The notes beneath the pieces are model-generated. The model was not told where the DNA came from. It saw only the letters and a program-made list of their open reading frames with translations, and did no database searches. Shown piece after piece: positions 1 through 8,504 of a stretch of DNA of 64,000 nt. The position numbers and the translations under genes were made by a program. The stretch comes from Candidatus Scalindua sp. SCAELEC01 (lineage in GTDB: Bacteria; Planctomycetota; Brocadiia; Brocadiales; Scalinduaceae). The stretch is taken from assembly GCA_004282745.1 (NCBI GenBank), contig SHMT01000018.1, forward strand, positions 29,209 to 93,208, in the 5' to 3' direction. Each line of letters opens with the position of its first letter. Position 1 is the stretch's first letter.

Positions 1-493
1 TAACTGGATCGGTATGGCAGTAGCACCAGAATCGAATATCCTTCTTGTATTTGAAGATGAAGCACAGTATCGGAAAATGTGCACAATTCTTTATAGGATA
101 GGTTACGATAACATACTTGGCTATCTCCAGGGAGGTATACCCGCATGGCAGGAGGAGGGATTTAAGATATCCAGTTTACCCCAGATGTCTGTCCACGATC
201 TAAAGAGCAAACTTGACAAGAGAGCGGTTCGCCATATAGTAGATGTGAGGACAGAAGCAGAGTGGAACTCCGGACATATAGAAGGGGCAGAGCATCTGGT
301 ATTGACAGAAATGCTTCTGAAAGGTGTGTCATTACCGAAAAACGAAGAAATTATTGTGACCTGCCGAGTAGGTTACCGGGGTAATATAGCAGCCAGCTAT
401 CTGCAACAACAGGGTTTTAGCAAAGTAGGTAATCTTGCAGGAGGTATGAAGGCGTGGGCTAATACAGGCTTTCCCGTGCAAAATCAGAAATGA
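1..493 (+). CDS. Rhodanese-domain protein, C-terminal part (5' end outside window)
   Basis: The frame is open to the first base, so the true start lies upstream and the methionine at position 14 is probably internal. About 160 residues are visible. The last ~100 form a rhodanese domain with an active-site cysteine loop CRVGYR (residues ~117-122 from position 14), the CxxGxR type that carries a persulfide. The first ~55 visible residues (with GGIPAWQEEG) look like the end of another rhodanese-like repeat, as in metallo-beta-lactamase/rhodanese fusion proteins (persulfide dioxygenase or sulfurtransferase type). This larger architecture is inference because the N-terminal part is missing. Its neighbours are another rhodanese and a CoA-disulfide-reductase remnant, suggesting a sulfane-sulfur handling locus. 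Confidence 0.85.
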   Translation, partial: NWIGMAVAPESNILLVFEDEAQYRKMCTILYRIGYDNILGYLQGGIPAWQEEGFKISSLPQMSVHDLKSKLDKRAVRHIVDVRTEAEWNSGHIEGAEHLVLTEMLLKGVSLPKNEEIIVTCRVGYRGNIAASYLQQQGFSKVGNLAGGMKAWANTGFPVQNQK

Positions 494-539
494 TATTTTG
501 CGTAAGTGACGTGCATTTTTCAGGAAATTGAGTATTCGA

Positions 540-702
540 TATACTAAAACCGATTTGGTTTTCGGTTTTACCCGTCCTAATGGCTGACAGGCCGGGCGGG
601 CCGGAAACAAAATCTTGGTGAATGTATCCCCGGATGCCGAGGACTTTACTCGCTCAATTTTAACTCGGATTTTATCCGAAAACCATTATGGGATGAGTAT
701 AT
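540..702 (+). repeat. Family B composite repeat (both modules)
   Basis: It begins TATACTAAAACCGATTTGG, continues through a GC-rich stretch with GGCCGGGCGGGCC, and is followed by a second module with TCGGATTTTATCCGA and ending ATGAGTATA. The same two modules recur at 18988-19130, 43048-43243 and 50381-50490, with degenerate single modules elsewhere. In this copy about 20 extra bases separate the modules. It lies in the intergenic space between two rhodanese genes and contains no convincing ORF. Confidence 0.85.
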
Positions 703-871
703 TAGGCGCTTGCAGCACCAAAGCTACCAACATGTTGTCGCTGTTTTGCCGGGCGGGCAAAGTTGGGATCCCTACTTTTACTCTGCGTCCTCTGCAACCA
801 CTGCGTTAAAAGAAAATAGTAAGTGCTTAAAAAAGTAAGGTTTGGGGTATCCACGTCTGTATCAGCCAAAA

Positions 872-1420
872 CTACTTTGTACATTTCAGATTCCATGGCA
901 TCCTGGCTAAGACCATTGCCATGCCACAGGTATCCGTTACTGCCGCAAAAATGAGCCCAACCCCTACTATGCCGGGCAATAGTAAAAACATTGGAGTAAA
1001 ACTATATGATAGGACAACTCCAAGGAGTACGAGCAAACCTGCCGTAAACCTTATCTGTCTCTCAAGTGACCACACCGTACTTTCTCCCCCTTCAATCGGA
1101 TATCCAGCATCAATCCACGACTTCATGCCTCCCTTTGCAACAGAAACATTTTCATAGCCATTTTTCAGTAATTGTTTTGCATACTTTTCTGCCCTTTTAC
1201 CTGATTGACAGATTATGCATGATTGACGATATTTGTCTATTCTCTTGGAACTCTCCTGAAACCTTGACAGTGGCGCTGAGATTGCATCCTTAATCCTTTC
1301 ACTTTCATATTCAGATGTTTCCCTTACATCAACTATCTGCAAATCATCATCGCCCGTAACCTTTTCATACAATTCTGCTACGGTAGTAAATCGTATACCA
1401 CCTGTACCTTTAGCATTCAT
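872..1420 (-). CDS. Rhodanese-DUF2892 membrane protein (YgaP-like)
   Basis: This predicted inner-membrane sulfurtransferase has a cytosolic rhodanese domain (residues ~10-105) with active-site loop CQSGKRA. It is followed by two hydrophobic segments (residues ~120-175) typical of the DUF2892 tail seen in YgaP. The start was taken at MNAKGTGG because a GGGAG Shine-Dalgarno lies about seven bases upstream; an in-frame ATG nine codons earlier lacks one. The length (~182 aa) is close to YgaP. Its likely role is transfer of sulfane sulfur at the membrane. The neighbouring rhodanese and CoA-disulfide-reductase fragment fit a sulfur theme, but no substrate can be read from the sequence. Confidence 0.85.
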   Translation of the reverse strand: MNAKGTGGIRFTTVAELYEKVTGDDDLQIVDVRETSEYESERIKDAISAPLSRFQESSKRIDKYRQSCIICQSGKRAEKYAKQLLKNGYENVSVAKGGMKSWIDAGYPIEGGESTVWSLERQIRFTAGLLVLLGVVLSYSFTPMFLLLPGIVGVGLIFAAVTDTCGMAMVLARMPWNLKCTK

Positions 1421-1658
1421 TTCGTTGTCTCCCTTCCGATTGTGCAAATACTATTTGTTTAATAGTGAATCATTTTATACTATATTCATATAAGATATCA
1501 TTTTGAAGGTGCTGATTTTGGAAATATCGTTATATTGCATGATATTCCAAGTGCAATCAACATTATTCTCGAAGAGGACGAGATTAAACGTTTTAGAGCC
1601 GATGCAGACGGTAATGTAGCAACGGTAATGACAAAGAAGCATACTATTCCTAAATGAT

Positions 1659-2018
1659 GGGTTCAAGACAGAAACAATCATAGTACCCTCACATGATAAA
1701 GCCCACTACTATCCCGGATCAAAGATAATCATCACAAAATTGGTGGCTGATAAAACAAGCGGCCGTTTACTAGGAGCAGAGATTGTTGGAGAGGGGATTG
1801 TTGACAAAAGGATTGATGTCATTGCCTCAGCATTGGAATGTAAGGCAACTGTTGAACAAATATCAAAGTATGATTTATCATACACCCCACCCTATTCGTC
1901 CCCGATGGACCCTGTTATTACGGCTGCAAATGTACTACGGAATAAGATGGAGGGAAAAACCAATAGTATAAATCCACTGGATGTAAAAAGAAAGTTAAAC
2001 AGAGGTGATGATACTGAA
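1659..2018 (+). pseudogene. C-terminal remnant of a CoA-disulfide reductase/NADH oxidase-type flavoprotein
   Basis: Translation in one frame gives the dimerisation domain of the pyridine nucleotide-disulfide oxidoreductase family: HDKAHYYPGSK, then GRLLGAEIVGEG and VDKRIDVIA, then LSYTPPYSSPMDPV and AANVLRNKM. The FAD- and NADH-binding two-thirds of the protein are absent. The frame just upstream (about 1468-1657) encodes unrelated residues ending in a stop at 1655-1657, so the fragment has no proper 5' end. Downstream the frame runs into a truncated family A repeat at 2021 and would stop only at 2162, inside the convergent alcohol dehydrogenase gene. I interpret it as a deletion remnant. Any translation would have to begin at an internal TTG near 1740. 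Confidence 0.75.
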
Positions 2019-2020
2019 AA

Positions 2021-2077
2021 GAGGATTACGCAATTATTACAGCAACGCAGGAGATGGGTAGTTTTCGTTCAACCACT
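2021..2077 (-). repeat. Family A MITE, truncated copy (one end only)
   Basis: About 57 bp match one half of the 147-bp family A element, up to its terminal CACT, followed by AATT. The other half is missing and is replaced by the flavoprotein remnant. The terminal repeat supplies the last codons (AGT GGT) and the TGA stop of the convergent alcohol dehydrogenase. Confidence 0.85.
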
Positions 2078-3100
2078 AATTACCAAGACCTTTGCTCCCC
2101 TAATCTTCTTCGCCTTGAGTTCAGACAAGGCCACGTTTGCCTCTTCCAGTGAAAACTCCTGAACTTCCGGTTTGATGGAGATTTTCGCTCCAAGTACCAA
2201 AAAACCTCCAATATCCCCCCGACTCACATTGGCAACAGACTTGATCTCCTTTTCCAACCATAAATGGGTAGGATAATCTAATCCCATTAGGGACTCTTTG
2301 TCTCTCTCCTCCTTCCGAATAGCATTGATAACCAATCTTCCGCCAGGTTTTAGGTTCTTCATTGCTTCAACGATGGGCTTCCAAGCAGGGGTTGTATCGA
2401 TAATGGCGTCGAGTTTTTCTGGTGAAACCTCTTCAGCTGCTCCCGACCATACTGCACCAAGTTCCCTCGCAAACACTCGCTCGCTTTCGCTTCTTGCAAA
2501 TACGAATATTTTGGAGTGGGGAAACCTATATCTGACCATCTGCAAGACCAGGTGCGCAGATGCCCCAAATCCGGTGAGTCCCAAATTCTGCCCGTTTGTA
2601 AGACCCGTCAACCTGAGTGATCGATAACCAATCGCACCGGCACACAAGAGAGGGGCTGCTTCGGAATCAGAAAACAGATCGGGTATACGAAATGCTGAAC
2701 CTTCGGGTACCGTCATGTATTCAGCATATCCTCCATTCACATCCCTCCCAGTAGCTTGGAACTCCTGACAAAGGTTCTCATTCCCCTCCAGACAAAACTC
2801 GCACCTTTCACATGAGGAATAGATCCAACCGATTCCAACCCTGTCCCCACTCTTAAACATACTCACCTCACTACCCGTTTGCTCCACCCTACCAACAACC
2901 TGATGCCCCAGTATCACCGGCAAATTCGGTGGTGGTGTCCTCCCCTCAATTTCGTCCAATTCGGTATGGCAAACCCCACAGGTTAACACTCTGACCAAAA
3001 TCTCATTCTCTCTCGGTACAGGGTCAGGCAGATTCATGAACTCAAGCGGGTTCCTGTTCTCTGCGAGACTTCCAATCTTCTTCAGTATCATCGCTTTCAT
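2069..3100 (-). CDS. Zinc-dependent alcohol dehydrogenase (medium-chain family)
   Basis: This is a medium-chain dehydrogenase/reductase, ~343 aa and full length. The catalytic zinc region CGVCHTELD (residues ~36-44) and GHQVVGRVE are present. The structural zinc site follows as SSCERCEFCLEGNENLC (four cysteines). A nucleotide-binding segment follows with GLTGFGASAH; this is less canonical than GxGxxG. The family oxidises alcohols or reduces aldehydes with NAD(P)(H); the substrate is unknown. The start MKAMILKK is preferred over an upstream in-frame ATG because an AGGTAGGGGAG-like Shine-Dalgarno precedes it. The stop codon lies in the end of a family A repeat, so the last residues (Ser-Gly) are repeat-derived. 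It is transcribed alone. Confidence 0.9.
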   Translation of the reverse strand: MKAMILKKIGSLAENRNPLEFMNLPDPVPRENEILVRVLTCGVCHTELDEIEGRTPPPNLPVILGHQVVGRVEQTGSEVSMFKSGDRVGIGWIYSSCERCEFCLEGNENLCQEFQATGRDVNGGYAEYMTVPEGSAFRIPDLFSDSEAAPLLCAGAIGYRSLRLTGLTNGQNLGLTGFGASAHLVLQMVRYRFPHSKIFVFARSESERVFARELGAVWSGAAEEVSPEKLDAIIDTTPAWKPIVEAMKNLKPGGRLVINAIRKEERDKESLMGLDYPTHLWLEKEIKSVANVSRGDIGGFLVLGAKISIKPEVQEFSLEEANVALSELKAKKIRGAKVLVISG

Positions 3101-3517
3101 AGTTATCTCCCCTACCTGGCAGCACCAGAACAAAAAAATGGAATAGACATCTCATAAGTTTTAGCTCTACCAGGTTGTAAAATGAAAACCAACGGTTTTC
3201 AAACTTTCCCCTATTCTATAAGAGAATAGCAAGGCATTTTTAAAACACATCTCAATACACCCTTGTGTATCCTGATATTAACCCTACCAGTGGTAATGTA
3301 AGAAAATAGTTCACAACAATTCTCATATTTACCTTTCCTGACGATAATTATTAACATGTCATAAAATTTTTTATTTTTGAGATTTCAGGTATTTCCTTTC
3401 TGAACAATTACCACAAGCATTTGTTTCTTTGCAATCTACCTGGAATTTGCTATACTCGAAAGTGAAATATCGACTTAGTTCGAATTGTATTCGAAAACCA
3501 TTATGAAATGAGTATAT
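3101..3517. other. Intergenic region between divergent genes
   Basis: This AT-rich spacer lies between the alcohol dehydrogenase (leftward) and the CBM48 protein (rightward) and presumably holds both promoters. A degenerate family B module (ATTCGAAAACCATTATGAAATGAGTATAT-like) covers about 3470-3517 and touches the start of the next gene. Nothing else was recognised. Confidence 0.6.
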
Positions 3518-3967
3518 ATGATAAAAAATAATAAGAAAGCCATAATTAACACAAGATTCCAGGACTTCCTCCAGAAAATGAAAACTGTTACAGAAAGGAT
3601 AAAAGGGCGAACAACAAATGAATCGGCATCGGAAAAACTGACAAAAAATCCCGTTGGGATAAAAAAAGAGTACCTTAAAGGGTTGAATGTATGTCGGGTA
3701 ACATTCACATTGCCTGAAACTGCTGCTCCAGATGCAAAGAGCGTGTATATCGTCGGTGATTTTAATAAGTGGAATAATAGGGCAAACCCAATGAAAAGGA
3801 TTGAAAATGGAGACTTTACAACTATGCTTGATCTTGAGACGGGAAATGAATACCAGTTTCTTTATCTTATAGATGAATCAAGATGGGAAAATGACTGGAA
3901 TGCCGATAAATATATAAAAAGTCCTTATGGAGATAATGATAATTCAGTTGTTCTGACACATGAATAA
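3518..3967 (+). CDS. Small CBM48/isoamylase-N-like domain protein
   Basis: A 149-residue protein. The N-terminal ~55 residues are basic and of low complexity. The C-terminal ~90 residues form a glycogen-binding E-set fold: VTFTLP, SVYIVGDFNKWN, NPMKR, GDFTTMLDLETGNEYQFLYLID, ending with a residue pattern for the last strand (DNDNSVVLTHE). Stand-alone CBM48 proteins of this kind occur in glycogen-storing bacteria and are taken to target or sense glycogen. No catalytic domain is present. The start is uncertain: the ATG at 3518 touches a repeat and lacks a clear Shine-Dalgarno, and an internal ATG at ~3578 is an alternative. Confidence 0.75.
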   Translation: MIKNNKKAIINTRFQDFLQKMKTVTERIKGRTTNESASEKLTKNPVGIKKEYLKGLNVCRVTFTLPETAAPDAKSVYIVGDFNKWNNRANPMKRIENGDFTTMLDLETGNEYQFLYLIDESRWENDWNADKYIKSPYGDNDNSVVLTHE

Positions 3968-3974
3968 AATCATA

Positions 3975-3994
3975 CTCAAGTTTATGAACTTGAG
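3975..3994 (+). terminator. Short stem-loop after the CBM48 gene
   Basis: An 8-bp perfect stem (CTCAAGTT/AACTTGAG) with a TATG loop starts 8 bases after the stop codon. No T-tract follows, so it is only a weak intrinsic terminator candidate or an mRNA 3'-end hairpin. Confidence 0.35.
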
Positions 3995-4207
3995 ACAGTG
4001 TGGAAACGGGATAAAAGTTGCTAGAGACAATGAGAATGAAAGGGAGCCCCTGCGACTCTGAATCATCAGTGATACCTTTCACTTGCAATAACCCTCTGTA
4101 CCCTTATTAATTACTTGACACTTCACCCCCCTACCCTTAAATTAGTCTTCTTTGTTATATTAGATTTGTATATAATCCATACTTTTCATGAATACTTGGA
4201 GACAATT

Positions 4208-4549
4208 ATGAAGAAACACGAACAGATCCGTATGAAACTCATGAAGAAACGCGAAGAAATCGAGCGTCGTCTCAACAAGATTGATCAGGATATCCTGCAT
4301 ACTGATGGTGCTCCAAACCCTGACTCTGAAGAACAAGCGGTAGAGCGGGCGAATGACGATGTGCTTGACGCCCTGGGCGGGATTGCACGTTCAGAATTGG
4401 AGGATATAAACAAAGCACTCACGCGTATAGAAAGAGGTGAATACGGCAACTGTACGGTATGTAACAAACCAATACCCCTAGAGAGGCTTAAGGCAATACC
4501 CTATACAGATCATTGTGTAGCCTGCGCGGACAACCGCACGGATGAATAA
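4208..4549 (+). CDS. TraR/DksA-family zinc-finger protein
   Basis: A ~113-aa protein with an N-terminal coiled coil (residues ~1-75, charged heptads such as MKKREEIERRLNKID) and a C-terminal C4-type zinc finger, CTVC followed by CVAC. The DksA/TraR family binds RNA polymerase through the secondary channel and modulates the stringent response; this short form may be a DksA paralogue. The start MKKHEQIR is supported by family length; upstream in-frame codons encode an unrelated hydrophobic stretch. A weak GGAGA lies just before the start. It stands alone between the CBM48 protein and an ornithine cyclodeaminase family gene. Confidence 0.85.
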   Translation: MKKHEQIRMKLMKKREEIERRLNKIDQDILHTDGAPNPDSEEQAVERANDDVLDALGGIARSELEDINKALTRIERGEYGNCTVCNKPIPLERLKAIPYTDHCVACADNRTDE

Positions 4550-4826
4550 ATACCATTAACCATTACCCGTAACCTTAAATTTTAAATGAGTAAATATTCC
4601 GGCTATCAAAAGTTAAAGGTGTTATTGGACGTTCCGGATTTGTTAATATTGTTTATTCATCCGTTACGGTAATACCTAGTAATATGTTAGGGAAAACAAA
4701 TTTTTTCTCAGTTAGGTGATGTGAATCTAATTTAAAGAATCATGGAGTATTGTGTACTCTCGACTCTTCTTTGGTTCTCCAATTCACATTAATAAATCAA
4801 CTATATATTTTACCGTCAACATTTAT

Positions 4827-5816
4827 ATGACATTTATCATTACGGCAAAAGAGGTACAATCCGTACTCACATATCCGCTCTCTTTAAAAACCGTCGAAGC
4901 CGCTTTCAAAGCCTTCGGTCTCGGTAAAGCTTACCAACCCCCTAAATCCTACTTGACATTTAAGGATGGAGATTTGCGTTCCATGTCTGCTTACATTAAC
5001 ACTCCAGGGATGAATATTGCCGGAATGAAATCCGTTAACGTCCACCCTGACAATCATAAGAAATTTGGTTTACCAACCGTCATGGCTACCATACTCCTCA
5101 TCGATCCAAAGAGTGGGTTTAACGTTGCTATATTAGATGGTACGTATATTACCAACATGCGTACGGGTGCATCGGGGGGTGTGGCAACTAAATACCTATC
5201 GAGAAAAGAGAGTAAAATTATGGCTTTGATTGGTGCGGGTACTCAAGCCCGCACTCAGTTAGGGCATATCCTGCTAACAAGAAGACTCAAAGAAGTTCGC
5301 GTTCACTCACGTCCCGAAAAGTCCATGATCAGATTCTGCAAGGAGATGTCTAAGATATATCCAAAGATCAGTTTTATTCCGGAACCTGACGGGAAAATGG
5401 CTTGCCGTGGTGCGGATATCATTACTACCACCACAACTACAAGAAAGCCAATAATCAAGAAATCGTGGGTCGCTCCTGGTACTCACATTAATGGGATTGG
5501 TGCGGATGCTTCCGGAAAACAAGAATTAGAACTTGCCCTTACAAAATCTTGTAATATTATTATAGACGAGTGGCAGCAGGCATCTCACTCTGGCGAGATA
5601 AATGTTGCCGTTTCAAAAGGAAAGCTAAAGAGGCAAGACGTCTATGCAGAACTTGGAGAAATTGCTGCCGGTAAGAAAAAAGGTAGGACATCAGATGATG
5701 AAATCACCCTGTTTGATTCAACGGGTTTAGCTATACAGGATGTTTCAACAGCGTATGTCGTATACAAAGCACTAATCAAGAAGAGTGTGATGCCAAAAAA
5801 GATCAATCTGTTCTAG
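4827..5816 (+). CDS. Ornithine cyclodeaminase/mu-crystallin family protein
   Basis: This NAD(P)-binding protein of ~329 aa belongs to the ornithine cyclodeaminase/alanine dehydrogenase family. Visible features are the substrate-binding region RSMSAYI and GMKSVNVHP, the dinucleotide-binding motif GAGTQARTQL (residues ~130-139), and the loop GTHINGIGADASGKQEL typical of the family. Members include ornithine cyclodeaminase, alanine and lysine dehydrogenases and ketimine reductases, which this sequence alone does not separate. The start MTFIITAKEV matches the family N-terminus; no strong Shine-Dalgarno was seen. No operon partner. Confidence 0.9.
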   Translation: MTFIITAKEVQSVLTYPLSLKTVEAAFKAFGLGKAYQPPKSYLTFKDGDLRSMSAYINTPGMNIAGMKSVNVHPDNHKKFGLPTVMATILLIDPKSGFNVAILDGTYITNMRTGASGGVATKYLSRKESKIMALIGAGTQARTQLGHILLTRRLKEVRVHSRPEKSMIRFCKEMSKIYPKISFIPEPDGKMACRGADIITTTTTTRKPIIKKSWVAPGTHINGIGADASGKQELELALTKSCNIIIDEWQQASHSGEINVAVSKGKLKRQDVYAELGEIAAGKKKGRTSDDEITLFDSTGLAIQDVSTAYVVYKALIKKSVMPKKINLF

Positions 5817-5938
5817 GACTTCACACCTGGCATCTGATTCCAACTTTTTTCACTGCATTTCCAATTAGTACGGTTGGATTACCCCTTTTGAGTCAGGCCT
5901 CCAACAAAATATTTTCATCTTCAAAGCGAAGTAATACC

Positions 5939-6439
5939 ATGAAGTACAACAGAACTTTCCCAACTTATATTCAGACCATTTTATCAGTACTCTTACTCAC
6001 TATTCTCTTCGGCGGACACAAGGTAATAGCCAATCAGAGCGACTCCTCTATCGGTAAGGCAATTGCTGGTACCTATCTTTTGATTGAGGCGGATGATGGG
6101 GGTTCCCGAATTGTAACTATTGGAGTTGACGGCAGTTGGTTCGGCATGCATTCGTATCAACTGAATAACAGTTTTAGTAACCAACAGGGGTCATGGAAAC
6201 AGACGAAAAAAAGAAGGATAAGGGCCAACACCCTGAATTTCTCTCTCTTAAAAGAGGGTGTAGGATCGTCACTATTCACTTTCAATGTTGAATTTGATGA
6301 AGAGTATCAGTACGTGAGCGGAGAGCTCTTTGGAAAAATGTTTCCCTCTGGTGTTGATCCGCTCGATCCTGTCGCAGTCCCAATCAAGACTTTTAGTAAT
6401 ACATTCACCGGGAAGCGCCTCACGGTTAACGATGACTGA
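5939..6439 (+). CDS. Secreted hypothetical protein
   Basis: About 166 aa. The N-terminus has a basic start (MKYNR) and a hydrophobic core TILSVLLLTILFGG followed by a possible signal-peptidase site near VIANQS. The mature part contains GTYLLIEADDGGSRIVTIG and a tryptophan/glycine-rich beta-strand pattern (GSWFGMHSY, QGSWKQT), suggesting a small beta-barrel lipocalin-like fold, but no family was recognised. The start at 5939 is chosen because the signal peptide begins there; 17 in-frame codons upstream are not signal-like. Confidence 0.7.
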   Translation: MKYNRTFPTYIQTILSVLLLTILFGGHKVIANQSDSSIGKAIAGTYLLIEADDGGSRIVTIGVDGSWFGMHSYQLNNSFSNQQGSWKQTKKRRIRANTLNFSLLKEGVGSSLFTFNVEFDEEYQYVSGELFGKMFPSGVDPLDPVAVPIKTFSNTFTGKRLTVNDD

Positions 6440-6584
6440 AATCCCGTGAGAATCGACCTTTAGGTTACCTTTCTCCCTAATACAGAAAACTTTGGAAGAT
6501 CTTGGCTATGACGTTATTGTGACTGATGATTAGTTGCGGTTTATACTGCAGACCCTCTTAATCAAAGCGAAAGGTTAAAATTAA

Positions 6585-6992
6585 TCAATTTTTTCTTGTA
6601 AAAAAGGTTTTATTCAAAGACTTATGAGTTTTAGAAGCAAACCCCGTTCGTGGGCAATAGCGCAAAATCCACTCAATGAGTACGTTTCCACCCAGATCAT
6701 ATCCCGCTTTTTCGCTCTCAATCCATTTATGCTTCTCCATTTCATCAATGTATATCTGGATTTCAGGTCTGAGGCTTAATAGCTCCTTAATAGCATTCTC
6801 TCGAAGCTCAAATTCCACTCTGACCTCTTCAGGACAAGAGACCATCATAATAATAAAAATAAGCCGCCACTCTTCCCTCTCCTTCAATTTCCGGAAATTC
6901 GGTCCCACCTTGAACATTTCTATGAAAAATGTAGGAGGATACCTATCGGCTGCTAAACAAAAATTATCTTTCCTTCTCCTGAAAACTACCAC
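6585..6992 (-). CDS. Hypothetical protein
   Basis: A 135-residue frame starting at GTG, with AGGGGTGAA just upstream as a plausible Shine-Dalgarno. The sequence alternates charged and aromatic residues, with a helical centre (ENAIKELLSLRPEIQIYI) and the segment GYDLGGNVLIEWILRYCP. I do not recognise it. It lies about 140 bases after the end of lpxK on the same strand and could be its downstream partner. A frame on the opposite strand covers much of it, so the assignment is tentative. Confidence 0.45.
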   Translation of the reverse strand: MVVFRRRKDNFCLAADRYPPTFFIEMFKVGPNFRKLKEREEWRLIFIIMMVSCPEEVRVEFELRENAIKELLSLRPEIQIYIDEMEKHKWIESEKAGYDLGGNVLIEWILRYCPRTGFASKTHKSLNKTFFTRKN

Positions 6993-7132
6993 TTCACCCC
7001 TAAGGAAACCCTTATCTCCTGCAATAGGTTACAAAGAATAAGCGAAAAACCGAGACCCTCATTGAATCTGGTTCTCTATCAAAACCTTACCGGTATTATA
7101 ATCAGTCTTAAGAGTTGTGTAAAAGAAATTTT

Positions 7133-8260
7133 TTATTCTGTACCAAATTTTTCATTGAAATCAAGCAAATTTGATAAGGCCGCTTCCAAATGCTTCGCCC
7201 CCTTTGTGATCCGTATCTCAATTGCGAGGGACATAATGCTGACGTCATGAATACTCTTGTTACGTATCTTAACCGCATCTTTTTGAGTAACTACTATTGC
7301 ATCAACACTCAGAGATTTTGCTTCAGAAATAATATCATCTAATTCTGCCTGCGTATAGGCGTGATGGTCTTGAAATGTTCGAAATTGTATCACCTCTGCT
7401 CCAAGCTCTCTCAGTGTATTGGAAAATGATTGTGGATTACCAACGGCACAAAGGCCATAGACCCTTTTTTTTCTCAACCATGAAGCTTCCACCCTACGGT
7501 TATCCGCTAAATTCTCCACATGCACGGGTTGGTGATTTGACTCACATATGGGAGCGATAGAATTAAAATTTTTAAGTTTTGTATAGATGGTTCTTAATCC
7601 CTCCTCTTGGATTTGATTACAATGAGAAAGGAGAAACAGATCTGCCCGTTCAAGAGACTTGAGTGGTTCACGAAGCGCGCCTCTGGGTATTAGACACTCT
7701 CCTGCAAAGGGATTGAGTGCATCAATAACGACTACATCCAGATCACGTTTCAGCCTGAGGTGCTGGAAACCATCATCAAGTATGAGGAACGCTACACCAT
7801 AATCCCTGATGGCCTTGTGTCCATTTCGTACCCTATCACTACCCAGTAAAATGGGAACATTATTTAGGTTTTCGCCTAAGACAAGGCACTCATCATTGAC
7901 ACCCGATCGTGCCTCTCCCGTATTATCCTCAGAGGATTGTGTATTTTCTGGCTCCACTACGGTATGACCTCCGTAGCCTCTGCTCAATATTGCCATCCTC
8001 TTTTTCTTTGACGAGAGATAACGTGCTACATATTCAACAAACGGAGTTTTCCCTGTTCCCCCGGTAGTAATGTTACCGATACTAATAACCGTTACCGGTA
8101 AGCGGTGTCTTTTGACTATACCGTATTTATAGAGTGCGCTCCTTGTTAGTAATACGATAAAGTAGAGAAAGGCAAATGGTAAGAGGAAGAATCGAAAGAA
8201 TTCTGAGATAATGCCTTTTTCGTTTCCCGATAGAATAGATAAATAATATCTCTTAATCAT
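7133..8260 (-). CDS. lpxK: Tetraacyldisaccharide 4'-kinase
   Basis: LpxK phosphorylates the 4' position of the lipid A disaccharide precursor at the inner face of the cytoplasmic membrane. The ~375-aa length is slightly long for the family. An N-terminal membrane anchor is present (FFLLPFAFLYFIVLL, residues ~24-38), then the Walker A loop GNITTGGTGKTPFVEYVARY, then SRGYGG, then LILDDGFQHLRLKRDLD (the DDGFQ motif that binds metal and nucleotide). Its presence implies a Gram-negative outer membrane with lipid A. The start codon overlaps the stop of a tiny upstream ORF (ATGA), suggesting translational coupling. Confidence 0.95.
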   Translation of the reverse strand: MIKRYYLSILSGNEKGIISEFFRFFLLPFAFLYFIVLLTRSALYKYGIVKRHRLPVTVISIGNITTGGTGKTPFVEYVARYLSSKKKRMAILSRGYGGHTVVEPENTQSSEDNTGEARSGVNDECLVLGENLNNVPILLGSDRVRNGHKAIRDYGVAFLILDDGFQHLRLKRDLDVVVIDALNPFAGECLIPRGALREPLKSLERADLFLLSHCNQIQEEGLRTIYTKLKNFNSIAPICESNHQPVHVENLADNRRVEASWLRKKRVYGLCAVGNPQSFSNTLRELGAEVIQFRTFQDHHAYTQAELDDIISEAKSLSVDAIVVTQKDAVKIRNKSIHDVSIMSLAIEIRITKGAKHLEAALSNLLDFNEKFGTE

Positions 8261-8385
8261 TCTAAGGGAACCGTCCAGTAAGCGTTATCCAAAAACTGCT
8301 TCCAAGATTGATATTTATGAGAATTTAATCTCAAACGCAATCCAGGACAGTGGTTAGGTTTTATCGGTTTACGAATTAACTTCAT
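8257..8385 (-). CDS. Possible 42-aa ORF coupled to lpxK
   Basis: A small frame starting ATG AAG TTA ATT with GAGG five bases upstream and ending in a TGA that overlaps the lpxK ATG by four bases. The product is basic (MKLIRKPIKPN at the start) and rich in Trp/Tyr near the end (SWKQFLDNAYW). The same frame is open about 28 codons further upstream, so it might be the tail of a decayed longer gene. No family was recognised. The overlap is the main reason to list it. Confidence 0.4.
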   Translation of the reverse strand: MKLIRKPIKPNHCPGLRLRLNSHKYQSWKQFLDNAYWTVPLE

Positions 8386-8504
8386 GCTGGCCTCGATAGG
8401 TCTTCTCCCACCCTTATGCTTAGGACCCAGGAAAGAATAACTTGTTGTTCTCGCATCTTATTTTCATCTCTTGAAAAGATATTCCTTCTACTGAATCCTT
8501 AAAT

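Noticed and set aside
4115..4207. N-terminal extension of the DksA-like frame
   Set aside because: The extra 31 residues are hydrophobic and unlike the family; the ATG at 4208 begins the normal coiled coil.
6676..7041. Plus-strand frame opposite the hypothetical protein at 6585-6992
   Set aside because: Serine/proline-rich shadow composition with no Shine-Dalgarno; the minus-strand frame has better composition and a ribosome site.
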